NCBI RefSeq assembly: GCF_049671645.1
Contig: NZ_JBATVG010000008.1
Span: forward strand, 62,001-126,000
Length of the DNA stretch: 64,000 bases
Direction: 5' to 3'
DNA from: Castellaniella sp049671645
GTDB taxonomy: Bacteria; Pseudomonadota; Gammaproteobacteria; Burkholderiales; Burkholderiaceae_B
Shown here: positions 8,751 to 17,175 of the stretch, in pieces
Layout of the letters: the number at the start of each line of letters is the position of its first letter
Position numbering within the stretch: the stretch's first letter is position 1
Made by a program: the position numbers and the translations under genes
The notes under the pieces: generated by a model
The model's database searches: none
Seen by the model: only the letters and a program-made list of their open reading frames with translations
What the model was told of the DNA's origin: nothing

Positions 8751-9878
8751 TTATTGCATCCGGTCCAGCGCCTGCGCCAGGGTGCCGACCGTGCGCTCGA
8801 CATTGTGCAGCTTGTCCAGGCCGAACAGACCGATGCGGAAGGTCTTGAAATCCGCCGGTTCGTCGCAGGCCAGGGGCACGCCGGCGGCCGCCTGCAGGCC
8901 GGCCTCGGCGAATTTGCGCGTGGACTGGATGCCATCGTCGGTGGTGTAGCTGACCACTACGCCCGGGGCTTCGAAACCCGGCGCGGCGACGCTTTTGAAG
9001 CCGCGCTCGCGCAGCAAGGCCCGCACCGCATCGCCCAACTGCTGCTGTTCGGCCTTGACCTTGTCGTAGCCGTAGGAACCGGTTTCCGCCATGACGTCGC
9101 GCAGCACGGTCAGGGAATCCGTGGGCAGCGTCGTGTAATAGGCGTGCCCCCCTTTTTCGTAGGCCTCCATGATGCCCAGCCACTTGCGCAGATCGCAGGC
9201 GAAACTGGTGCTCTGCGTGGATTCGATGCGCTGCCGGGCGGTCTCGCCCAGCATGACCAGGCCGCAGCAGGCCGACGAGGTCCAGCCTTTTTGCGGGGCC
9301 GAAATCAGCACGTCCACATGCACGTCGCGCATATCGACCCAGATCGTGCCCGAGGCGATGCAGTCCAGCACGAACAGGCCGCCTTCGGCATGCACGGCAT
9401 CGGCCACCCGGCGAATGTAGTCATCGGGCAGCATGATGCCGGACGCCGTTTCCACATGAGCGGCAAAGACGACATCGGGCTTGAATTCGCGGACGGCCGC
9501 GATGACCTCGTCGACCGGCGGCGGCGCGAAATGCGCCTGCGCGCCGGATTCGACCGGACGGGCCTTGAGCACGCGCGATTCGGACGGAATATCGCCGGCT
9601 TCGAAGATCTGCGTCCAGCGATAGCTGAACCAGCCATTGCGGATCACCAGGCAGCGTTTGCCGGTGCCGAACTGACGGGCCACGGCTTCCATGCCGAACG
9701 TACCGCTACCGGGGATCACGATGGCGGAATGAGCGCCATACACGGTTTTCAGGGTGCGCGAAATATCACGCATGACCCCCTGGAACGACTGGGACATGTG
9801 ATTCAAGGCGCGGTCGGTGTAGACCACGGAATATTCCAACAGACCGTCGGGGTCAACCCGGGGTAGCAATCCTGGCAT
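8751..9878 (-). CDS. Class V aminotransferase (alanine-glyoxylate / serine-pyruvate type)
   Basis: A 375-residue PLP enzyme of fold type I. The Schiff-base lysine is in LISAPQKGWTSSACCGLVML, the PLP-aspartate region is HAEGGLFVLDCIASGTIWVD, and the N-terminal glycine-rich site is VIPGSGTFGMEAVARQF. Members of this group exchange amino groups between alanine or serine and glyoxylate or pyruvate; the exact donor cannot be read from sequence. GGAG lies about 8 bases before the ATG. It is monocistronic and diverges from the HDOD gene. Confidence 0.82.
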   Translation of the reverse strand: MPGLLPRVDPDGLLEYSVVYTDRALNHMSQSFQGVMRDISRTLKTVYGAHSAIVIPGSGTFGMEAVARQFGTGKRCLVIRNGWFSYRWTQIFEAGDIPSESRVLKARPVESGAQAHFAPPPVDEVIAAVREFKPDVVFAAHVETASGIMLPDDYIRRVADAVHAEGGLFVLDCIASGTIWVDMRDVHVDVLISAPQKGWTSSACCGLVMLGETARQRIESTQSTSFACDLRKWLGIMEAYEKGGHAYYTTLPTDSLTVLRDVMAETGSYGYDKVKAEQQQLGDAVRALLRERGFKSVAAPGFEAPGVVVSYTTDDGIQSTRKFAEAGLQAAAGVPLACDEPADFKTFRIGLFGLDKLHNVERTVGTLAQALDRMQ

Positions 9879-9919
9879 GGGTTTCTCCAGTTAAAGAACT
9901 GTTCGATTGTAGACTTCCC

Positions 9920-9925
9920 TATAAT
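9920..9925 (+). promoter_or_regulatory. Candidate -10 element upstream of the HDOD-benE operon
   Basis: TATAAT reads on the plus strand about 108 bases before the HDOD start codon. No good -35 is seen at 16-18 bases, so the promoter call is tentative. Confidence 0.35.
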
Positions 9926-10033
9926 GTCATGCGCCATGGGCCGCAACAAGCCATGCGCCACAAGCACAATAACCCAGGACACGAAGCCGGGCAGCCACCT
10001 GAAGCCTGACCCGCCTAAAAAGGAGGAGCAACC

Positions 10034-11317
10034 ATGGAGACCACTCTGATGGCCGAGCCAGAGAGCACTGCAGCGCAGGACGAGGCCGAAGCCGTCGTCC
10101 CCCCCCATCTGATCCGCCGGGAGCCCATCCTGGACCAGAACCGGGGGCTCAGCGGCTACCGGCTGCGCATCCTGTGGGCGGACGCCGACTCAGCGGATGC
10201 GGACCCGGGGTCCGCCTTGATACAGACCGCCCGGGAACACGGCGCCAGCAGCTTCCTGGCCTATGCGCCGCACTGGATCGACGGAACGCCCGCGCTGCTG
10301 AAAAACGCCTTTACCGCAACCTTGCCGCGCAATCGCTGTTACCTGGAATTCCCCGAATCCCTGGACATCACGCCGGAACTGATCGCGTCCTTGCAGAGTC
10401 TGGCGCACTCCGGCCTGAAATTCTCCCTGCGTGGCGACCTGGCGGCGCAGCCCGAGCGCGAGGCCCTGCTGCCCTTCGTCAAGGCCGTGGGCTTCGACCC
10501 CGCCCTCAGCACCAAGGCCGAGATCTTCCGCCAGAGCTTCCAGCACAAACAGGCGGGCCGGCTGCTGATGGCCGTCAACACCCCCGACAAGGCCGCCCTG
10601 GATAATTTCCTGCTGCTGGGCTTCACGGCATTCCAGGGTCACTGGCCCATGGATCTGGTCGCCGCAGCCTCGCTGACGCCGCGCCAGAAAACCCTGCTGC
10701 GCCTGATCACCCTGATCATGGGCGAAGGCGAAGCGCCCGAAATCGAGGCCTGCCTGAAGCAGGACGCCGAACTGGTCAAGACCTTGCTGGACATGGTCAA
10801 CACCCCGGCCTATGGACTCAGCCAGGAAGTCGAATCCCTGAGCCAGGCCATCATGCTGCTGGGCCGCCGGCAACTGCAACGCTGGATTCAGGTCCTGATG
10901 TACACAGAGGCCGGGCGGCCAGCCGGCTACCTGTCCCCCATCCTGATCCAGGCCAGCGCCCGGGCCCACCTGATGGAGTCCCTGTCCACGCTGCGCTACC
11001 CCGACCAGCCCGTCCGGGCGGAATCGGCCTTCACCACCGGCATCCTGTCCATCATGGACCAGTTGTTCAACGGCACCATGAAGGATCTGCTGGCCCAGGT
11101 CAGCGTCGACGTGCCCATCCGCGACGCCCTGTTGCGCCACGAGGGCGCCCTGGGCGCCGATCTGCGCCTGGCCACCCTGATCTTCCCCTCGGACCGCGAC
11201 ATGACCGAAGACCCGGCGCCGCTGCTGAAGACACTGGAAGTGCGGGCCGAGCAGATCAACCCTTTGATCCAGCAGGCCTTCACCTGGGCGCACGGCATCA
11301 CCCGCGCGGCCCCATGA
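10034..11317 (+). CDS. HDOD-domain protein with degenerate EAL-like N-terminus (YuxH type)
   Basis: A 427-residue cytosolic protein. Residues about 25-215 resemble the EAL-like N-terminal half of YuxH proteins (IRREPILDQNRGLSGYRL at the start) but lack a recognisable EAL signature, so catalysis is unlikely. Residues about 225-420 form an HDOD domain (LLDMVNTPAYGLSQEVESLSQAI; LGRRQLQRWIQVLMY). HDOD proteins usually act in signalling through protein contacts. A strong AGGAGGAG precedes the ATG. The stop overlaps the benE start by 4 bases, an unexpected partner for a signalling protein. Confidence 0.83.
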   Translation: METTLMAEPESTAAQDEAEAVVPPHLIRREPILDQNRGLSGYRLRILWADADSADADPGSALIQTAREHGASSFLAYAPHWIDGTPALLKNAFTATLPRNRCYLEFPESLDITPELIASLQSLAHSGLKFSLRGDLAAQPEREALLPFVKAVGFDPALSTKAEIFRQSFQHKQAGRLLMAVNTPDKAALDNFLLLGFTAFQGHWPMDLVAAASLTPRQKTLLRLITLIMGEGEAPEIEACLKQDAELVKTLLDMVNTPAYGLSQEVESLSQAIMLLGRRQLQRWIQVLMYTEAGRPAGYLSPILIQASARAHLMESLSTLRYPDQPVRAESAFTTGILSIMDQLFNGTMKDLLAQVSVDVPIRDALLRHEGALGADLRLATLIFPSDRDMTEDPAPLLKTLEVRAEQINPLIQQAFTWAHGITRAAP

Positions 11318-12528
11318 CCCACGCCTCGGATCCGGCCCCCCCGCCCGCCCCGACCGCAGCGCGCGGACTGGGCGGGTGGCTGCGGATTTCCCACGTTTCA
11401 TCAGGCTTCATCGCCGTGCTGGTGGGCTATACCAGTTCGGTGGCCATCGTCTTCCAGGCAGCCAGCGCCGCCGGGGCGCAGGACGCGCAACTGGCGTCAT
11501 GGATGTGGGCATTGGGCATCGGCATGGGCATCACCTGCATCGGCCTGTCGCTGGCCTGGCGGGCGCCCGTGCTCACCGCCTGGTCCACCCCGGGCGCGGC
11601 TTTGCTGGCCACCAGCCTGGGCGACATCGGCCTGGCCCAATCCATCGGGGTGTTCATCGCCAGCTCCCTGCTGATCACACTGTGCGGCCTGACCGGCGGG
11701 TTCCAGAAGATCATGGACTGGGTGCCGCGCCACCTGGCATCGGCGATGCTGGCCGGCATCCTGCTGCGCTTCGGCATGGACCTGTTCTCCTCGATGCAGG
11801 GGCAGCCGGCGCTGGTCATCGCGATGTTCGCGGCCTTCATCGCCGCGCGGCGCCTGCTGCCGCGCTACAGCGTGCCTCTGGCGCTGCTGGCGGGGGTCGT
11901 CTGCGCGCTCCTGCAAGGCAATCTGTCCCTGGGCGGGCTGGATTGGACTCCGGCCCACCCGGTCTGGATGGCCCCGGCTTTTTCCGCATCCGCCCTGATC
12001 GGCGTAGCGATCCCGCTGTTCATCGTGACGATGACTTCACAGAACGTGCCGGGCCTGGCGGTGCTGCGCGCCAATGGCTACGCCAGGGTGCCGGCCTCGC
12101 CGCTGATTTCCTGGACCGGCCTGACCGGCATCGTCCTGGCGCCGTTCGGCGGCTTCGCCTACAACCTGGCCGCCATCACCGCCGCCATCTGCATGAGCCC
12201 CGACGCCGACCCGGATACCCGGGAACGCTACAAGGCATCCGTATGGGCCGGCGTGTTCTATCTGCTGACCGGCATTTTCGGGGCCACCGTCGTCGCCCTG
12301 TTCGCCGCTTTTCCGCACGAACTTGTGGCCGCCATCGCCGGCCTGGCCCTGCTGGGCACCCTGGGCAACAGCATCCATGATTCGCTGCAGACCCCCGAAT
12401 ACCGAGAATCCGCCCTGGTGACATTCCTGGCCACGGCGTCGGGCATGAGCCTGCTGGGCATCGGCAGCGCCTTCTGGGGGCTGGTGCTGGGGGTCATCTG
12501 CCACGCCATCCAGCAGCGGCGCGCCTGA
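11314..12528 (+). CDS. benE: BenE-family benzoate/H+ symporter
   Basis: A 404-residue inner-membrane transporter with about twelve hydrophobic segments. BenE family markers are LSLAWRAPVLTAWSTPGAAL, the central PLFIVTMTSQNVPGLAVLRANGY and APFGGFAYNLAAITAAICM. BenE imports benzoate with protons. It is translationally coupled to the HDOD gene (4-base overlap). The MdlC/dehydrogenase operon just downstream on the other strand would produce benzoate, which fits a shared aromatic-acid theme. Confidence 0.9.
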   Translation: MTHASDPAPPPAPTAARGLGGWLRISHVSSGFIAVLVGYTSSVAIVFQAASAAGAQDAQLASWMWALGIGMGITCIGLSLAWRAPVLTAWSTPGAALLATSLGDIGLAQSIGVFIASSLLITLCGLTGGFQKIMDWVPRHLASAMLAGILLRFGMDLFSSMQGQPALVIAMFAAFIAARRLLPRYSVPLALLAGVVCALLQGNLSLGGLDWTPAHPVWMAPAFSASALIGVAIPLFIVTMTSQNVPGLAVLRANGYARVPASPLISWTGLTGIVLAPFGGFAYNLAAITAAICMSPDADPDTRERYKASVWAGVFYLLTGIFGATVVALFAAFPHELVAAIAGLALLGTLGNSIHDSLQTPEYRESALVTFLATASGMSLLGIGSAFWGLVLGVICHAIQQRRA

Positions 12529-12530
12529 AA

Positions 12531-12561
12531 CGGGCAGGCAGGCACGCCGGCCCCCTGCCCG
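12531..12561. terminator. Hairpin between convergent benE and dctP
   Basis: CGGGCAG (12531-12537) pairs with CTGCCCG (12555-12561) in the 48-base gap between the two stop codons. It has a long loop and no T-tract. Confidence 0.4.
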
Positions 12562-12576
12562 CCGCCGCCCGATTCC

Positions 12577-13632
12577 TCAATGCTGCGTTGCGTACTGCTT
12601 GATCAGATTGCGCGCAGCGGCATACAGGTCCGCGCCCTGGCCGCCCTTCTTGTCCACGGCCTGGATCCAGAGATCCCGCACCCCCTGGGTGGCCTTGATC
12701 CAATTCTGGTATTCGGCGTCATCCATGTAGTAGAAGACGCTGCCATTTTCTTTTGACGTCTTCATGAACTCGGCCTCGCGTTCATCGAACACGGTGCGCC
12801 CGGCCCAGGCCGACACATCGGCGCCGCTATTGTCGTCGATGACCTTCTTCAAGTCGGCGGGCAAGCTGTCGTAACGCGCCTGATTCATGCCGAACAGAAA
12901 GATCGAATTCCCCATGCGCGGCCTGCCCTGGGGCACGTCCAGGTGATAACGGGAGATTTCATCCAGCTTGATCGCGGGGACGCCTTCCCAGGGCACGGCG
13001 GCGCCATCCACCACCCCCTTAGCCAGGGAGTCGGGCACCGCCGGCAGCGGCATCTGCACCGGCACGGCGCCGATGGCATCCAGCATCTGCGAATTGACCC
13101 GATTGGCCGAACGGATTTTCAGGCCTTTCATGTCGGCCAGCGTCCTGGGCTGCTTGTCGACGAAATGCATCAGCGTGCCGCCATGCGTGTGCATGAAGAT
13201 CGGGTGCACGCCCTTGTACTCGTCCCGGGCGTATTTTTGGGTGAATTCCCACAAGGCCCGGCTGCCGGCCTCGGCATTGGGCACCAGCCAGGGCAATTCG
13301 TAGACGGCGCTCTTGGTGAAGCGGCCCGCCGAGTAAGTCGGCAGGGTCCAGACGATATCCGCCACGCCATCGCGGGCCTGGTCGAACAGCTGCGCCGGCG
13401 TACCGCCCAACTGCATGGCCGGATAGATCTGGCAGACCATGCGATCCTGGGATTCCCGGGCGATCTTGTCGCACCAGGGCTGGATCATGTTGACCTGGGC
13501 ATTGGAGGTGGCCGGCAGAAAGTGATGAACCTTGAGAACGACCTGCGCTCCTTGGGCCGCCGTGGCCAACAGCAGGCCGGCGGCCGCGCCGCTCAATAGG
13601 CGCAGGGGCAATGCCCGGCAATGGATTTTCAT
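12577..13632 (-). CDS. dctP: TRAP transporter solute-binding protein, DctP family
   Basis: A 351-residue periplasmic binding protein. The signal peptide is about residues 1-28 (LLSGAAAGLLLATAAQGAQ). The mature protein shows the DctP fold: VHHFLPATSNAQVNMIQPWC near the start, the family arginine region LKIRSANRVNSQML, and GVVDGAAVPWEGV. It delivers an organic acid to the DctQM permease encoded just upstream. AAGGAG lies before the ATG at 13632. The same frame stays open through much of dctM, but the signal peptide and ribosome-binding site fix the start here. The likely ligand is an aromatic or oxo acid such as benzoylformate (inference from mdlC). Confidence 0.9.
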   Translation of the reverse strand: MKIHCRALPLRLLSGAAAGLLLATAAQGAQVVLKVHHFLPATSNAQVNMIQPWCDKIARESQDRMVCQIYPAMQLGGTPAQLFDQARDGVADIVWTLPTYSAGRFTKSAVYELPWLVPNAEAGSRALWEFTQKYARDEYKGVHPIFMHTHGGTLMHFVDKQPRTLADMKGLKIRSANRVNSQMLDAIGAVPVQMPLPAVPDSLAKGVVDGAAVPWEGVPAIKLDEISRYHLDVPQGRPRMGNSIFLFGMNQARYDSLPADLKKVIDDNSGADVSAWAGRTVFDEREAEFMKTSKENGSVFYYMDDAEYQNWIKATQGVRDLWIQAVDKKGGQGADLYAAARNLIKQYATQH

Positions 13633-13685
13633 GGTGTGTCTCCTTGATGGATGGGAAGGGTTTCCCTTGTATGAATGGTTGACCG

Positions 13686-15020
13686 TCAGAGCGCTCCGAA
13701 CATCCGGACCAGCACCAGGGCGATGCTCGGGAACAGCACCAGAGCGGCAATGCGGATGAAATCCGAGGCCAGGAAAGGCACGACCCCTTTGAAGGTGTCC
13801 GTCAACGGAACATCCTTGGCCATGCGATTGATGATGTAGACGTTCATGCCCACCGGGGGATGGACCAGGCCGATTTCCACGACCATCAGGGCAAGGATGC
13901 CGAACCAGATCGACTTGTCGTCGTGGCTCATGCCATAGAAATCCAGCCCCATCACCACCGGATAGAAGATCGGAATCGTCAGCAGGATCATGGCCAGCGA
14001 ATCCATGACGCAGCCCAGGAAGATATAGACCAGCAGAATCGAGACGATCACCAGGAAAGGCGACAGGCCGCTGTGCTGCACCCAGGACGCCAGCTCCGCC
14101 GGCATCTGCGACAGGGCCAGGGACACGTTCAGCATGTCGGCGCCCAGCAGCACCAGATAGATCATGGCCGTGGCCTGAGCCGTGCCCAGGGCGCTTTCCA
14201 GCAGCCCTTTCCAACGCAGGCCGCCCGACACCACGGCAATGATTCCGCAGGCTGCCGCGCCGATGGCGGCGGCTTCGGTCGGGGTGGCCCAGCCGGCATA
14301 GATCCCCACGATGACGATGAAGAACACCGCCAGCACCGGCCCGACCTGGATCAGGGCCTTGATGCGTTCCGGCCAGGGGGCCCGGGCGCCCGCAGGCCCC
14401 ATTTCCGGCTTCCAGCGCACGATGAGCTGAATGACGATCATGTAGCCGATCATGGCCAACAGCCCCGGAATGACAGCCGCCATGAAGAGCTTGCCGATGG
14501 ACTCCTGGGTCAGGATGGCGTAGATGATCAGCGGCACGGAGGGCGGAATCATGATGCCCAGCGTACCGCCTGCCGCCAGGGTGCCGGTAGCCAGGCTGCC
14601 CGCGTACCCATAGCGGCGCAGTTCCGGCAGCACCACCTGCCCCATGGTCGCCGCCGTCGCCAACGACGAACCGCAAATGGCGCCGAATCCCGCGCAAGCG
14701 CCCACCGCCGCCATGGCGACTCCGCCGCGCCGATGGCCGATGAAGGCGCTGACGAAACGAAACAGGCTGCGGCTCAGGCCGCCGTGCGTGGCGAACTGCC
14801 CCATCAGCAGAAAAAGCGGAATCACCACCAGGTCGTAGTTGGACAGCCGGGCATACGCCAGATTCTTCAGCGACGCCATCAGCGGCACCCAGCTGCCGCC
14901 GGTCAGGTACACATAGCCGCCGGCCCCCGCGACGAACATCGAAATGCCGATCGGAATCCTGATGACCATCAAGGTCAGCAGAACGGCGAACATGATGAAA
15001 CCTATGCCGATGCCGCTCAT
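13686..15020 (-). CDS. dctM: TRAP transporter large permease, DctM family
   Basis: A 444-residue membrane protein with about twelve to thirteen helices, the ion-coupled transport subunit of a TRAP system. Family markers are LFLLMGQFATHGGLSRSLFR, GFGAICGSSLATAATMGQV, LAAGGTLGIMIPPSVPLIIY and GLVHPPVGMNVYIIN. The start at 15020 overlaps the dctQ stop by 4 bases (ATGA). It is followed by dctP after 53 bases. Confidence 0.92.
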   Translation of the reverse strand: MSGIGIGFIMFAVLLTLMVIRIPIGISMFVAGAGGYVYLTGGSWVPLMASLKNLAYARLSNYDLVVIPLFLLMGQFATHGGLSRSLFRFVSAFIGHRRGGVAMAAVGACAGFGAICGSSLATAATMGQVVLPELRRYGYAGSLATGTLAAGGTLGIMIPPSVPLIIYAILTQESIGKLFMAAVIPGLLAMIGYMIVIQLIVRWKPEMGPAGARAPWPERIKALIQVGPVLAVFFIVIVGIYAGWATPTEAAAIGAAACGIIAVVSGGLRWKGLLESALGTAQATAMIYLVLLGADMLNVSLALSQMPAELASWVQHSGLSPFLVIVSILLVYIFLGCVMDSLAMILLTIPIFYPVVMGLDFYGMSHDDKSIWFGILALMVVEIGLVHPPVGMNVYIINRMAKDVPLTDTFKGVVPFLASDFIRIAALVLFPSIALVLVRMFGAL

Positions 15021-15580
15021 GACCGGACCTCCGATGCTCGTGCGCGACCGGCCTGCACGTGCTGGACGCACATGTACAGACCCGCCAGGGTGAGCAGCGC
15101 AAAACCCGGCACCATGCCGGCCTGGGCCAGCCACACCGGCCACCCCAGAATCGCGGACGTTTCCCCGGCTTCGCGCAGGGACAGGGCCCCCACCCCGCTG
15201 CGCCAGGCGATCAGGGCGCCGAACAGCCCCACCAGCAGGGAACCCAGCGCGTCAAGCCTGTGAATGGTCTGCGGCAGGGCCCGCGCCGTGAAGAAATCGA
15301 CCTTGACGTCACCGCCTTCCAGGTGGCAATAGGCGAAAAAGGTCGCTGAAGCGGTCGCGGCCACCATCATCAGGATTTCCATATCGCCCGGCACCGGCAT
15401 GGCGAACAGCTTGCGCCCGACAATGGAAATCAACGACATGACGACCAGAGCCACGAAGGCCAGGCCGCCCAGGGCCGCCCAGCCCTTGGACGCGATCAGC
15501 AAGGCGCGGCCCCAAGGCCCGAACTGGTCCGGGTGCAGCGTCGCCGGAGCGGCGGCATCGTCGACCGGGGGTGTGTGCAT
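15017..15580 (-). CDS. dctQ: TRAP transporter small permease, DctQ family
   Basis: A 187-residue four-helix membrane protein that pairs with DctM. The hydrophobic helices lie at about 30-55, 65-90, 110-130 and 145-165; the segment FAYCHLEGGDVKVDFF between helices 2 and 3 is typical of DctQ. AGGAGA precedes the ATG at 15580. It is the first TRAP gene after the aldehyde dehydrogenase, from which it is separated by a structured 91-base gap. Confidence 0.87.
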   Translation of the reverse strand: MHTPPVDDAAAPATLHPDQFGPWGRALLIASKGWAALGGLAFVALVVMSLISIVGRKLFAMPVPGDMEILMMVAATASATFFAYCHLEGGDVKVDFFTARALPQTIHRLDALGSLLVGLFGALIAWRSGVGALSLREAGETSAILGWPVWLAQAGMVPGFALLTLAGLYMCVQHVQAGRARASEVRS

Positions 15581-15623
15581 GATGTCTCCTGTGGAATTCT
15601 TGTGCATGCGAATGGCTCTGACG

Positions 15624-15668
15624 CCCGGTGTCTCGCAGGCGCCCGATCGGCGCCCGCGCAGCACCGGG
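15624..15668. repeat. Two-tier stem in the dehydrogenase-dctQ gap
   Basis: An outer stem CCCGGTG/CACCGGG (15624-15630 with 15662-15668) encloses an inner stem GGCGCC/GGCGCC (15638-15643 with 15649-15654). It sits just after the dehydrogenase stop inside a presumed operon and lacks a T-tract. It may stabilise or separate the two mRNA halves. Confidence 0.5.
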
Positions 15669-15671
15669 GCT

Positions 15672-17123
15672 TCAGAAGGGATAAACGCGCGGCGTCGTCT
15701 GGACGGTAATCCAGCGCAGCTCGGTGAAAGCCTCGATTCCCGCCTTGCCGCCGAAGCGCCCGTAGCCGCTGTCCTTGACGCCGCCGAACGGCATCTGCGG
15801 CTCGTCGTGGACGGTGGGGCCGTTGACGTGGCAGATGCCCGATTGCACCTGACCCGCCACCCGCATGGCCCGGGCCACGTCCGCGCCGATCACGGCGGCG
15901 GACAGCCCATAGGCGCTGTCATTGGCGCAGGCCACGGCGGCCTCTTCTCCCTGGACGCGCACGATGGCCTTGACCGGCCCGAAGGTTTCCTCGGCATAGA
16001 TGCGCATGGCCGGCGTGACGTGATCCAGCAGGGTGGCCGGCATCAGGGTATTGTCGGCCTTGCCGCCGCACAGCAGCCGGGCGCCCTTGCTCAGGGCATC
16101 GTCGATCATGGCGTTGCAGCGCTGCACCGTGGACATGTCCACGACGGACCCGAGCACCACCGGCCCCTGGCGCGGGTCGCCCACCGGCAGGCCCCGGACC
16201 TTGGCGGTCAGCCGCTCGACGAAGGCGTCCGCGATCCGCTCATCGACGATGATGCGCTCGGTGGACATGCAGATCTGTCCCGAATTGGCGAAAGCGCCAA
16301 AGGCGGCGGCGCCGACGGCGCAGTCCAGATCCGCATCATCGAGCACGATCAGGGGAGCCTTGCCGCCGAGTTCCAGCACGGCGGGCTTCAGATGCTGGGC
16401 GCACAGGCCCGCGATGATGCGGCCGACTTTGGTCGATCCGGTGAAATTCACGCGCCGGGTCGCCGGGTGCGACACCAGGGCTTCCACCACGGCGGGCGCA
16501 TCCTGCGGCGCATTGGTGATGAAATTCACCACGCCGTCCGGCAGACCGCCCTCCTGCAGGGATTCGATGATCAGGCCATGCGTGGCCGGGCACATCTCCG
16601 ACCCCTTGAGCACCACGGTATTGCCGCAGGCCAAAGGCGCGGCCACGGCCCGCACCCCCAGGATGACCGGCGCGTTCCAGGGCGCCATGCCGACGACCAC
16701 GCCGGCCGGCACCCGCTGGCCCATGGCCAGATTGCCCGGCACGTCCGAAGGAATGACTTCCCCGCCAATCTGCGAAGTCAGCGCGGCGGCCTCGCGCAGC
16801 ATGCCGGCCGCCAGATGCACGTTGAATTCCGCCCACAGGGCCGAAGCGCCGGTCTCGGCCGCCATGGCGGCGACGAAATCCGCCTGACGCGCTTCCAGCG
16901 CATCGGCCGCGCGGCTGAGCAGGGCGCGGCGCTGGCTGGGTCCCGTCTGCGACCAGGCGGCAAACGCATCGGCGGCCGCCTGCACGGCTGCCCGGGCATC
17001 CTCGGGGCCGGCGGCTGGCGCCACCGTGGCCACCTGGCCATCCAGGGGATTGCGGCGCTCGAACGTTCCGCCCAGGCCGGCCGACTGATGCCGGCCCCCG
17101 ATCAATAGAGAAATGGTGCTCAT
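15672..17123 (-). CDS. Aromatic aldehyde dehydrogenase (benzaldehyde/vanillin dehydrogenase type)
   Basis: A 483-residue NAD(P)-dependent aldehyde dehydrogenase. The catalytic Cys is in FANSGQICMSTERIIV, a form typical of vanillin and salicylaldehyde dehydrogenases, and the general-base Glu is in VLELGGKAPLIVL. The coenzyme site is VVGMAPWNAPVILGVRAV with FTGSTKVGR. It lies 52 bases downstream of mdlC, so benzaldehyde released by benzoylformate decarboxylase is the most likely substrate, giving benzoate. The start at 17123 matches the family N-terminus; a longer open frame upstream has no similarity. Confidence 0.87.
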   Translation of the reverse strand: MSTISLLIGGRHQSAGLGGTFERRNPLDGQVATVAPAAGPEDARAAVQAAADAFAAWSQTGPSQRRALLSRAADALEARQADFVAAMAAETGASALWAEFNVHLAAGMLREAAALTSQIGGEVIPSDVPGNLAMGQRVPAGVVVGMAPWNAPVILGVRAVAAPLACGNTVVLKGSEMCPATHGLIIESLQEGGLPDGVVNFITNAPQDAPAVVEALVSHPATRRVNFTGSTKVGRIIAGLCAQHLKPAVLELGGKAPLIVLDDADLDCAVGAAAFGAFANSGQICMSTERIIVDERIADAFVERLTAKVRGLPVGDPRQGPVVLGSVVDMSTVQRCNAMIDDALSKGARLLCGGKADNTLMPATLLDHVTPAMRIYAEETFGPVKAIVRVQGEEAAVACANDSAYGLSAAVIGADVARAMRVAGQVQSGICHVNGPTVHDEPQMPFGGVKDSGYGRFGGKAGIEAFTELRWITVQTTPRVYPF

Positions 17124-17175
17124 GGTGTTCTCCTGTGGATAGCAAACAACGGGGTGTCCGGATCTCATCCTGCCA

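Noticed and set aside
12577..15102. A single open frame running from dctM through dctP that could suggest a fused protein
   Set aside because: The upstream part is out of frame with the real dctM, while dctP has its own ribosome-binding site and signal peptide at 13632.
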